From Caulobacter sp. (GTDB taxonomy: Bacteria; Pseudomonadota; Alphaproteobacteria; Caulobacterales; Caulobacteraceae), in contig JAMFTA010000110.1 in NCBI GenBank assembly GCA_026225565.1, positions 1 to 64,000 on the forward strand: 64,000 nucleotides of DNA, in the 5' to 3' direction. The notes under the pieces were generated by a model. It ran no database searches and had not been told where the DNA came from. It saw only the letters and a list, made by a program, of their open reading frames with translations. Every line of letters starts with the position of its first letter. Position 1 is the first letter of the stretch. Shown here one piece after another: positions 33,825 through 40,653 of the stretch. Both the position numbers and the translations under genes were made by a program.

Positions 33825-34703
33825 ATGTGGGATCAATCTGTGATCAATGTGCGACTAGGTTTGGGCATAGCCGGCGCGGTTCTCAGCGCGGGCCTCGGGT
33901 GTCTTGCGGTCCTTTCACCATCCAAGTGGGATATAAAAAATATCAAACGCGACGGAATCGCCACGATTTCCGGGATTGTTTTATCGTTCTTTGTTGGCGC
34001 CGGCGCTTTGGTAGTCGATGCGATTGAGAGGGGTGAAGCTAGTCGCGCGGACGAAGTGCGCACACTTAAACTCCTGAGTTCAATCTCTCGGTCCCTGTCA
34101 CCGCTTCAACACGTCAGCGTTGACTTTGAAACATTAATAAAAACGAAAGGGGACTTCAAAGGTATAGTGGACGAGGTCAATCGGGATAATAGCGGCATGG
34201 ATATGCTAGGCGATCAGTCCATAATCATAGACCTTGCTAGGACACCTATTCCCGCTAGAAAATTTCTTGCTCATGACGGCGCTTCGGATTTGACTATAGC
34301 ACTTGGTGGTATGATGGGGGCAAAATCCAAAGAAAAGCCACAATATAGAGCCGACGTATTCGCGGGGGTAGTAAGGTACAACGCATCATTTGCAGATGTG
34401 GAGAACGATCTCAATGAGTCCGGTGGAAGTGGAAGAATCGTATCAATCGAAGATATTCCTTGCAGCCAAATGTTTGTTACAACCGCGATCCTGCCGAGTT
34501 TAGATGACGACGCCCACTTTAATGCTTCGCCTCAATTAGTATCATTCTCGATGAGGGTGGCGAACCGTGAGACTTGGTATTTCGATCCAGACAAAATGAC
34601 CAAGATAAGTGAAGGCCCGATAAGCGCGACCTATGAATACATGATCCCGGCCACACTGCCTGGAGCAAACGGGCCGAAAGAGTGTCCGAAGGTTCCACGC
34701 TAG
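33825..34703 (+). CDS. Membrane-anchored protein of the amidase module
   Basis: A 292-aa protein with a pair of hydrophobic segments at about 10-30 (RLGLGIAGAVLSAGLGCLAVL) and 45-65 (TISGIVLSFFVGAGALVVDAI). The soluble remainder of about 220 residues has no recognisable motif and contains two Cys. The 47-base gap to the amidase gene and matching strand suggest one operon. GC content is lower than in the preceding gene. No family recognised. Confidence 0.65.
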   Translation: MWDQSVINVRLGLGIAGAVLSAGLGCLAVLSPSKWDIKNIKRDGIATISGIVLSFFVGAGALVVDAIERGEASRADEVRTLKLLSSISRSLSPLQHVSVDFETLIKTKGDFKGIVDEVNRDNSGMDMLGDQSIIIDLARTPIPARKFLAHDGASDLTIALGGMMGAKSKEKPQYRADVFAGVVRYNASFADVENDLNESGGSGRIVSIEDIPCSQMFVTTAILPSLDDDAHFNASPQLVSFSMRVANRETWYFDPDKMTKISEGPISATYEYMIPATLPGANGPKECPKVPR

Positions 34704-34790
34704 GGGCGATTTGCAATAGCCATCGTTCTTCGTCGTATCCACGTCCGCCGTGCTTTATCAACGTCTTGACCAAGTTTTTCACCGTCTTGC

Positions 34791-35390
34791 TCAGTGGACG
34801 CGGGGCAGCCGCCGCCAGATGCGCTTGGCGAAGGCGCGCTCCTCCTGACCTACGGCGTGCTGGTAAATGGCGGTGGTTTCCAGCCGTGCATGGCCCATCC
34901 AGCGCCGAGTGATCCCGGCAGGAATATTTTCCTCGGCATTGGCGATCCCGAACCCGTGGCGCAGCCCCTTCGCCGTGGCCTGTGCCCCTGTGATGCCCGC
35001 CGCAGCCATTGCGGTTTTGACACGCCGCCAGCCGGTCTGCCTGCTCCAACTCCACAGCCTTGCGTCCGGTGCTGCGCCCCGCGCTAGCTTGCGTAACGCG
35101 ACCATCAGTTCCGGCGGGATAGGCACCGCGCGGAAAACGCGCGCGCGGCGTTTGAGCGTGAGGAAGATGACGCAGCCCGTCTCGGGATCAAGCCGTTGGG
35201 GTGTGAGCGCCAACGCCTCGCTGATGCGACAACCGGTGTAGGCAAGCAGATCGCAAAATGTCCGGCTGGGCGCGGCCATGTGTGCGGCGGCGTCAAGGAA
35301 GCGCCGCCATTCTCCGCCGCAGACGTACTTGCGCGCGCCGTGGTTGTCGAAGAGTTGGGTCAACCCGTCTGAACCAAACACCATGGTCAT
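34791..35390 (-). CDS. Small tyrosine recombinase (phage-integrase family)
   Basis: A 199-aa protein consisting almost only of the catalytic domain. The catalytic residues are visible: Arg in TGCRISEAL, the RHG of GLRHGFGIA, GHARLETTAIYQH with the His/Tyr end. The N-terminal SAM-like DNA-binding domain is missing, so it is shorter than XerC/D. The start at 35390 follows CGGAG. Small recombinases of this type are common in mobile elements of sphingomonads and relatives. A 25-bp site lies directly upstream (separate entry). Confidence 0.8.
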   Translation of the reverse strand: MTMVFGSDGLTQLFDNHGARKYVCGGEWRRFLDAAAHMAAPSRTFCDLLAYTGCRISEALALTPQRLDPETGCVIFLTLKRRARVFRAVPIPPELMVALRKLARGAAPDARLWSWSRQTGWRRVKTAMAAAGITGAQATAKGLRHGFGIANAEENIPAGITRRWMGHARLETTAIYQHAVGQEERAFAKRIWRRLPRVH

Positions 35391-35414
35391 GGCCGCCGCT
35401 CCGGCCGCCGCGCT

Positions 35415-35439
35415 GAAACATTTTGCGTGATATTGTTGC
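35415..35439 (-). promoter_or_regulatory. Operator-like site, recombinase side
   Basis: The central 15 bases (GCAACAATATCACGC read on the minus strand, 35425-35439) are identical to the site at 35563-35577 on the plus strand. With the flanks, 22 of 25 bases agree. Each copy sits about 25-50 bases before its own gene start and points in the same direction relative to that gene, so both genes probably bind one regulator, or the pair is a recombination site. Confidence 0.6.
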
Positions 35440-35562
35440 AAGGCGGTCGTCGTAAAAAACCCCCGCTGCGGTTGAAAAAATCAGCGCTGCGCAGGGGTAA
35501 GCATCGGCACTTTGTCGGCATGTAAAACACGCCTATAACGGTGCATAGCCAAGGCGTTGAGC

Positions 35563-35587
35563 GCAACAATATCACGCATAATGTAAC
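35563..35587 (+). promoter_or_regulatory. Operator-like site, divergent gene side
   Basis: This copy ends in TAATGT, close to the expected position of a promoter -10 element for the small gene at 35626. It is the inverted partner of 35415-35439, with 123 bases between the two copies. The space between contains a GC-rich imperfect hairpin (about 35460-35505) and no gene. Confidence 0.6.
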
Positions 35588-35625
35588 AATCTCTCATCGA
35601 TATTTTTGGGATGGGGGGCGATTAC

Positions 35626-35808
35626 GTGGCCAATCTGTACCACGCCAAGATGAGTGATGGACAAGCCTACAACGTCACCACCGACAAGCATCACGATGAC
35701 CATGATGAGGCGACGTTCAAGCGGCACCTTCTCGACATTATCAAGAGCAGCGTGAGCGGCGTCATATCCGGCACTGTCGTGCATTTCATGCACAAAGGCA
35801 GGAAATAG
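35626..35808 (+). CDS. Small hypothetical protein
   Basis: A 60-aa protein; the GTG at 35626 has a GGGGGG stretch 7 bases before it, though an ATG at 35611 is also in frame. It starts with a His/Asp-rich segment (TTDKHHDDHDEATFKRHL) and ends with a short hydrophobic helix (VSGVISGTVVHFM). No family recognised. It is followed 3 bases later by the exported protein gene, so they form a transcription unit divergent from the recombinase. Confidence 0.55.
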   Translation: MANLYHAKMSDGQAYNVTTDKHHDDHDEATFKRHLLDIIKSSVSGVISGTVVHFMHKGRK

Positions 35809-35811
35809 CCG

Positions 35812-36198
35812 ATGGCCGACCTCAAGGCGGTATTGGCCGCGATGGTCGCCGCCTCCGCGCTTAGCGCGGGGGCGGCATTGGCGCAGACCGACGATAGCGC
35901 GGTCGCCAGCGCCAATCGCAGCGCTTATGGATGGGCGTTGAAATGCTTCATCGCGGATGGTCATGCCGAGGGCATTCGATCCCGTGCGGGGGATGCAACC
36001 CAGGCCAAGTATTATGAAAGCAAGGCGCATCAGTCATTCGATGCCGGGACCAAACTTGGCGCGGTGCTTGGTTTGTCGGGTAGCCAGATCGACGAGGATT
36101 TCGGGCGCACGCAGGCGAGCGAACTGCCGCCGATGGTGACGGACCGGCAGTATTTTGCGAAGGCGGTCGCCACGTGCAAGGCGCTGGGGTTGATGTAG
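35812..36198 (+). CDS. Exported hypothetical protein
   Basis: A 128-aa protein with a signal peptide (hydrophobic 6-22, ALA before QTDD at about 24). The mature protein is small, with two Cys (KCFIAD, ATCKALG) that could form a disulphide in the periplasm. It is helical by pattern. It is encoded 3 bases after the previous gene and converges on the next. No family recognised. Confidence 0.7.
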   Translation: MADLKAVLAAMVAASALSAGAALAQTDDSAVASANRSAYGWALKCFIADGHAEGIRSRAGDATQAKYYESKAHQSFDAGTKLGAVLGLSGSQIDEDFGRTQASELPPMVTDRQYFAKAVATCKALGLM

Positions 36199-36202
36199 GC
36201 GG

Positions 36203-36907
36203 CTAAGACCGCTGCACGCCATTCGAGACAGTCACGTCTGCGGTGACGCCGTGGCCCTTTTGGGATTGATCGGCGACCACCACGCCAGCCGACTTTAAGC
36301 TGGCGATAATGGCAGGGTCCACTGCTGCAGACGGCGACGCGTCGAGCAGATCGGCTTCTGGTTTCGCAACGGGGGTGTTGGCAGAACGATTAGAGCTGGC
36401 AATTGCGGTCGATAGTGCGGTCTCGCTCTGCGACAAGATGTGGCGTGTTTGACTGAACTGAGGGCTGCGATCCGCCCCGTGCGCGCCAGCATCGTCCAAT
36501 TGGGCGATCGACAGCCGCGTTGCCTGTAGATCGCCCTCCGGCGTGTTTTTCGCCTTCGCCGCGTCGATGGCGCGATGCCGTTCTTCCTCGCGTTCGCGAT
36601 AGGCCTTTTTGTCGTCGTCCGACGTGAATTTCAGGCAGTCATCGAAGATCTTCCGCTTGTAGAAATCCTCCTCGAACGAGGTGACGGCTTCGCGCGCTGC
36701 CTTGCTGGCAGTGGCGAGCTGCTGGGCCGCGACGGCGGCCTGCACGGTGGCCGCCACTTCACTCGCCTGTTGCGCCAAGGTGGCGGCATTGGCGACGGTC
36801 GCGGTGATCCGCGCGGTCATCATCGCAAGCGCTAGCGGGTTTGCTGTATCGATCTGCGATTGAAGTATGGCGAGTGCGCCGAGCTGTGCGTCGGCTTTGC
36901 CGATCAA
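36203..36907 (-). CDS. Helical protein with unclear start
   Basis: A 234-aa, Ala/Gln-rich helical protein (SQIDTANPLALAMMTARITATV and AATVQAAVAAQQLATASKAARE) with a Lys/Glu-rich middle and no signal peptide. The frame stays open and coding-like for another 170 bases upstream (LREQLRAQIDGARAQLSAKL), but no ATG, GTG or TTG exists there before a stop at 37088. An ATG with a short reading frame lies out of phase by one base. The gene may therefore carry a 5' frameshift, or use the TTG at 36907. Confidence 0.55.
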   Translation of the reverse strand: MIGKADAQLGALAILQSQIDTANPLALAMMTARITATVANAATLAQQASEVAATVQAAVAAQQLATASKAAREAVTSFEEDFYKRKIFDDCLKFTSDDDKKAYREREEERHRAIDAAKAKNTPEGDLQATRLSIAQLDDAGAHGADRSPQFSQTRHILSQSETALSTAIASSNRSANTPVAKPEADLLDASPSAAVDPAIIASLKSAGVVVADQSQKGHGVTADVTVSNGVQRS

Positions 36908-37149
36908 CCCGCTATCGGCGTTGGCGGTGTTGCGCAGCTCGGCGAGTTTTGCGGATAGCTGCGCTCGCGCACCGTCGATTTGGGCGCGAAGCTGTTCGCG
37001 GAGGCTAGCCTCCGTCTCGGCAGTCTGCCGAGACGATGAAGCATCAACTGCGTTTTGGCGAGCTATAGGTTACCTGCATCGTTGCGATTATATCGTCAGT
37101 ATACAGAATAATATTTAAGAATTCGTTAATCATTGCCTCGCGCGTGCGA

Positions 37150-37767
37150 TCACCGAAATTCCGCCGTGGACAGCCACCAAAAGCTGGGACGTCCCATATG
37201 GCCAGCTTTCCAGATTACCCAGCAATAGCGGTGCTGGGCGGTTTGGGTAGTGGCCTCCTGTGGATTGCCGTTGGGATAGCAGACCAGTGCGTCGAGGCCG
37301 TAGATCGCGGCGGGCGGCGTGTGAATGAACTTGGGATGACGGCTCGGGTGGCATAGGGAAGCCAGATTGAGCAACATTGCGACCGAACCGCCGGTCGTGC
37401 GGGTCAGCCGCAACGCCTGGCCGACGAAGCGATCCGCCAGGCCGCGCCCATAGGGCGGGTTGGTGACGATGTGCCTGGCGCGCATCGTTGGCTCGCAGAG
37501 GAAGTCGATGCCCGGTACGCCAAAGCCGTAGTCAGCGATGTCGGTGGCGATGACATCATATCCGCCAGCGGTCAGTGCGCGAGCGATAGCGCCGTCGCCA
37601 CAAGCAGGCTCCCAGATCGGGCCGTCGAACTGTTCGACAGAGAGCAAAGCGCGGACGGCCTCGGGTGGCGTTGGATAAAACTCGAACGGCGCGCGGTTCG
37701 GGTGGAGCCGGTCGCTCGCCCCGAAGGGCGAGCGATGGTTTGCATGGTCGACAGATGGAGCGCTCAT
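37150..37767 (-). CDS. Orphan DNA adenine methyltransferase-like protein
   Basis: A 205-aa protein with methyltransferase motif I EPACGDGAIARAL near residue 52 and the catalytic motif IV NPPY (VTNPPYGRG) near 99. The absence of a target recognition domain and its small size resemble plasmid or phage orphan N6-adenine methylases, which protect DNA or regulate replication. The ATG at 37767 has GGAGACG upstream and overlaps the stop of the preceding small gene (ATGA). It has no restriction partner in sight. Confidence 0.7.
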   Translation of the reverse strand: MSAPSVDHANHRSPFGASDRLHPNRAPFEFYPTPPEAVRALLSVEQFDGPIWEPACGDGAIARALTAGGYDVIATDIADYGFGVPGIDFLCEPTMRARHIVTNPPYGRGLADRFVGQALRLTRTTGGSVAMLLNLASLCHPSRHPKFIHTPPAAIYGLDALVCYPNGNPQEATTQTAQHRYCWVIWKAGHMGRPSFWWLSTAEFR

Positions 37768-37991
37768 GCGGCGTCTCCTTCGAAGGTGGTGGCGTTGTCC
37801 CGCGCGGTGATGCGGCGCATGACGATGCGGCCTTGAAGCGGGACGGCGTCGCAAATGATGGTGAAGCCGTTGCCGTCCTGATGCAGCCACGCGGCGCCAA
37901 TGGGCGTCCAGTTTGCTTTGTCGCCATCGCCCTGGACGCGATAGAGGCGGTGATCGGGCTTGCGGGCTTCGGTGGCGGTTTGCTTTTTCAT
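37764..37991 (-). CDS. Small hypothetical protein coupled to the methyltransferase
   Basis: A 75-aa protein (MKKQTATEARKPDHRLYRVQGD...) with a GAAGGAGACAGACC leader. It reads as a small beta-barrel-like domain (WTPIGAAWLHQDGNGFTIICDAVPL). It is translationally coupled to the methyltransferase gene by a 4-base overlap. Small proteins of this style often occur next to anti-restriction or methylase genes on plasmids. No firm family assigned. Confidence 0.65.
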   Translation of the reverse strand: MKKQTATEARKPDHRLYRVQGDGDKANWTPIGAAWLHQDGNGFTIICDAVPLQGRIVMRRITARDNATTFEGDAA

Positions 37992-38566
37992 GGTCTGTCT
38001 CCTTCATGTTGGCCGCAGGACCATCCCGCGGCTTGATGGGGAGAAAGGAGGCGACGGCCTACGAGGCGGCGGTCACACCCCGCGCAGCGCCCGCAGGGAG
38101 CGGAGCCACGCGCAGACCGCAGGTCGAGCATGGCGAGCTGGGTTTACCGATGCCGGGACGGCGCCAGAACGCTCACCTGAAAAGCCGTGATGGTCCTGCC
38201 CTTGCCGTGAAGGTCAGACCAAGAGCAAACCGCGATCTTCCAAGCCTGTGGGCCACGCTCCGCTGTTGCTGAGATCGGCGAATGTAAACGCCAGACGCAA
38301 CGGCCAGTGATGGCTGAACGGCCAGGCTCTTGATGCATGGCGCACCAATCCCGCTGTCTGCGCGCCCACGATGCACGAACGGGATGAGGGAGTGTCGCCG
38401 ACCTCTCGGCGTCTGCAAGGCGGCTCGTTTCCGCAGTACTCTACGAGGCTTTGTGCAACTCCGCCCCGCTGCGCGGCGTGACCGGCCTGTGCCGACGACG
38501 AATCTAGGATCGGCAGGAAGTCCTCATCCGTCGCGCATCCCGCGCGCGGCCAACAGAGGAGGGTTT
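37992..38566. other. Gene-free region of the element
   Basis: About 575 bases with no ORF that looks real; all frames give Arg/Pro-rich sequence. The first part (38041-38120) is a GC-rich stretch with GCAGGGAGCGGAGCC, distantly like the dispersed repeat at 18203. The region must contain the promoter of the leftward methyltransferase operon. It could hold iterons or a transfer origin, but I see no clear repeat array. Confidence 0.3.
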
Positions 38567-38710
38567 ATGACATACACCGACATCGCGGCACTCATTACAG
38601 CAACCGCTGGTCTGGTCAGCGCCATCGCCCAACTCGTCGCAGCGATAAGGCGGCGGACGCGAGGAATTCCCCATCAGGAGGCGCTCAATGAAAACTTAAC
38701 ACAATTGTAA
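38567..38710 (+). CDS. Small membrane peptide
   Basis: A 47-aa peptide with a strong GAGGAGG site before the ATG. One hydrophobic helix (IAALITATAGLVSAIAQLVAAI, written here in part: IAALITATAGLVSAIAQLV) spans about residues 6-27, followed by a Arg-rich cytoplasmic end. Type I toxins and small holins share this form, but no antitoxin RNA is evident. It is followed by AT-rich DNA. Confidence 0.5.
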   Translation: MTYTDIAALITATAGLVSAIAQLVAAIRRRTRGIPHQEALNENLTQL

Positions 38711-38776
38711 CACAATTTATATTTGCAAAGTGTACATTTATAAAATTAATATTTGTATTAAATAATGGAGATGGCC

Positions 38777-39022
38777 ATGACGCTTACATTAAAAGAATAT
38801 CAATGTCTCGCAAAGGCACTTGAATTTAATAATGCAATAATTGCTACTACCGGCTTTGGAAAATCAAAATCGGTCACTAACGAGTCGAGCGCAGTTTTGC
38901 TGGGAACGCTTATGTCTAATCTAATTACTACCAGTTACTTCCGATGCGTGGACGAAAAGACGACGCCCGATGCGCCTCCCAGCACACCAAAAATAAAGCA
39001 CACGGAACGTTCCCGGCATTGA
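38777..39022 (+). CDS. Low-GC small hypothetical protein
   Basis: An 81-aa protein (MTLTLKEYQCLAKALEFNN...) on very AT-rich DNA. GGAGATGG lies before the ATG at 38777. It has no signal peptide; the end is Pro/Thr/Lys-rich. No family recognised. It lies directly before the large membrane-anchored protein gene on the same strand. Confidence 0.55.
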   Translation: MTLTLKEYQCLAKALEFNNAIIATTGFGKSKSVTNESSAVLLGTLMSNLITTSYFRCVDEKTTPDAPPSTPKIKHTERSRH

Positions 39023-39073
39023 TTGAGGTGACAACGTCGAACTATTCTCCCTAAAGTCGAGGGCGGGGGAGAT

Positions 39074-40090
39074 ATGGGGGAAGCGCTAAAGACGGCCGAG
39101 GCGGGTGCCTCGCCGGCACCTCTGGTTTTGGTCAAATCCAAACCTTACACCGATGCAGGGAAAGCCGTGCCTTCCCTACGGGGTGATGAGAGCAGTGTAA
39201 CACTCAGAATTATCCAATCCGCACTGAATCAGTCGGAAGCAGCCGCAGCAAACGCTGCAGCTACCACCCGTAGTGCTGAAGAGAGAACCGCCGAAGCCAC
39301 AGAGGGTCTCGAATGGTGTACATGGGCCCTCGTGCTTGCTGCGGTCATCGCATCAATCATTTCGATTTGGTCGATCACGATGAGTCGGAAATCAGCAAGA
39401 GAGAGCGCAATCTTAACGAGGCAAGCTTCAGAAATCGCGGTGAAGAATCAAATTTCGAACGTTATTCTACATTGCAACGTCCGATATGACGAGTTGTATG
39501 AATTCAGATCATCGATCGAAAGTGAATTTAAGACGCTTCCATTTTTGACAGGTGACGAATCGCGTACTCAGAGGGCTTCCATTGAAGCTGCGAATAAAGT
39601 GAAAGTGAATAATTTCTTTTCACGTTATTGGGGGTTGAAGAGTGATCAGTTCGACTACTGGCTCGCTGGGAATGTCGATCCAGAAACCCTTACAAGTTGG
39701 CTGGTTTCGGTTCCAAAATATTTGGATAAGGGAGAAGTCGGCGGCGTGCATTTTCGCACTGGTTGGTTTGGCGAAGGAGGCGACGTCGGTGTGGCTAACT
39801 TCCATAAGGCCGTAAACCCAACACTTTACGCGTTTGTGAATGCGATGTTTGATGTTGTAAATAGAAAAGATACCAGCACTAGTTATATCGTTGCTTACGT
39901 AATAGCTTTCCTGTTGGCGGCCGAAGAAAATAAAGGAAATATTATTGGAAAGTTATCTGTATCAACTGCAAGATTTACAGTTAAGGAATTCTTAGATTCT
40001 AGAGGTGACGTCAATTTAAATAATAGAGTTAAATATATTCGGCCAACCATTGATATGCGAGACCTAATGTATAGATCATCTGAATTGTAA
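39074..40090 (+). CDS. Membrane-anchored protein of unknown function
   Basis: A 338-aa protein. An Ala-rich N-terminal helix (about 47-75) leads into one hydrophobic segment (ALVLAAVIASIISIWSITM region, 84-104), then a helical soluble domain of about 230 residues (ILHCNVRYDELYEFRSSIESE...FFSRYWGLKSDQFDYWLAG). This arrangement resembles orphan membrane-tethered proteins common in defence islands of integrative elements. The C-terminal third of the gene is low in GC. No catalytic motif seen. It sits beside the attachment-like region. Confidence 0.65.
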   Translation: MGEALKTAEAGASPAPLVLVKSKPYTDAGKAVPSLRGDESSVTLRIIQSALNQSEAAAANAAATTRSAEERTAEATEGLEWCTWALVLAAVIASIISIWSITMSRKSARESAILTRQASEIAVKNQISNVILHCNVRYDELYEFRSSIESEFKTLPFLTGDESRTQRASIEAANKVKVNNFFSRYWGLKSDQFDYWLAGNVDPETLTSWLVSVPKYLDKGEVGGVHFRTGWFGEGGDVGVANFHKAVNPTLYAFVNAMFDVVNRKDTSTSYIVAYVIAFLLAAEENKGNIIGKLSVSTARFTVKEFLDSRGDVNLNNRVKYIRPTIDMRDLMYRSSEL

Positions 40091-40653
40091 ATCTTGTCCG
40101 GATATCGCCGCCACAGCTAAATTTGCGCACGGCGCGCCGACCTCTAATCTAGAGCTTTACCTGGTATAAAACCGGCCTCAAGCGCTTTAATTGGTGCAGA
40201 CGGCCGGAATCGAACCGGCATGGGTAAAATCCGACGGATTTTCTACTGAGTCGGATTTCGCCGCCGCTGATGTTCGTGGGCGGGATTATCCCTTTACCAC
40301 AACCCGAATGCCTTAGCTCTTGCCCGTCTAGGACCCCAGACGGGGGCTCCTCGGCTTGCTGCATTGCTTCGTTCTCAAGGAGAGCGAAAGCCAAAACCAA
40401 GGTAGAAATGAAGGGAAGACCTCACCCCCCCCCATCCCAGAGGGCCAGCGGCCCGATGGGTGGGGCTGAGGAAGACGCCAGCAGGTGGGTCGCGCCGTGC
40501 ACGTTGCGCCCTGTTTCACCTGCAGGCTTTGCCGGTCGGTCGATCAAGCTGCACCAGCGGCGCATCGTCCGAACGGCGGGAAAGAGTAACGGCGCGTTGC
40601 GGGGCGGCGCATCGATCTCGATGCTGTTTCCCGGCCCGCCGCGCGCCGTTGCG
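40091..40653. other. Region between cargo and integrase
   Basis: No gene. It contains the tRNA-3'-end-like sequence at 40192-40260 and a 50-base palindrome at 40421-40470 with C-run and G-run arms (CCCATC/GATGGG) just downstream of the integrase stop. The palindrome could end the integrase transcript, though no T-run follows on that strand. Confidence 0.45.
40192..40260 (-). other. tRNA 3'-end-like sequence (possible attachment remnant)
   Basis: Read on the minus strand it ends in a perfect T arm (GCCGG-TTCGATT-CCGGC), an acceptor strand CGTCTGC, a discriminator A and CCA. The anticodon-arm side is present only as GTAGAAAATCCGTCGG, and no matching 5' acceptor strand (GCAGACG) was found at the proper distance. 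It is therefore not a working tRNA but looks like a displaced tRNA 3' end, as left by integrases. Confidence 0.5.

Noticed and set aside
37992-38566. Iteron-type replication origin
   Set aside because: No tandem iterons or replication initiator gene could be found; the stretch remains unexplained.
40192-40260. A complete tRNA gene
   Set aside because: The T arm, acceptor 3' strand and CCA fit, but no matching 5' acceptor strand or D arm exists at the right distance.
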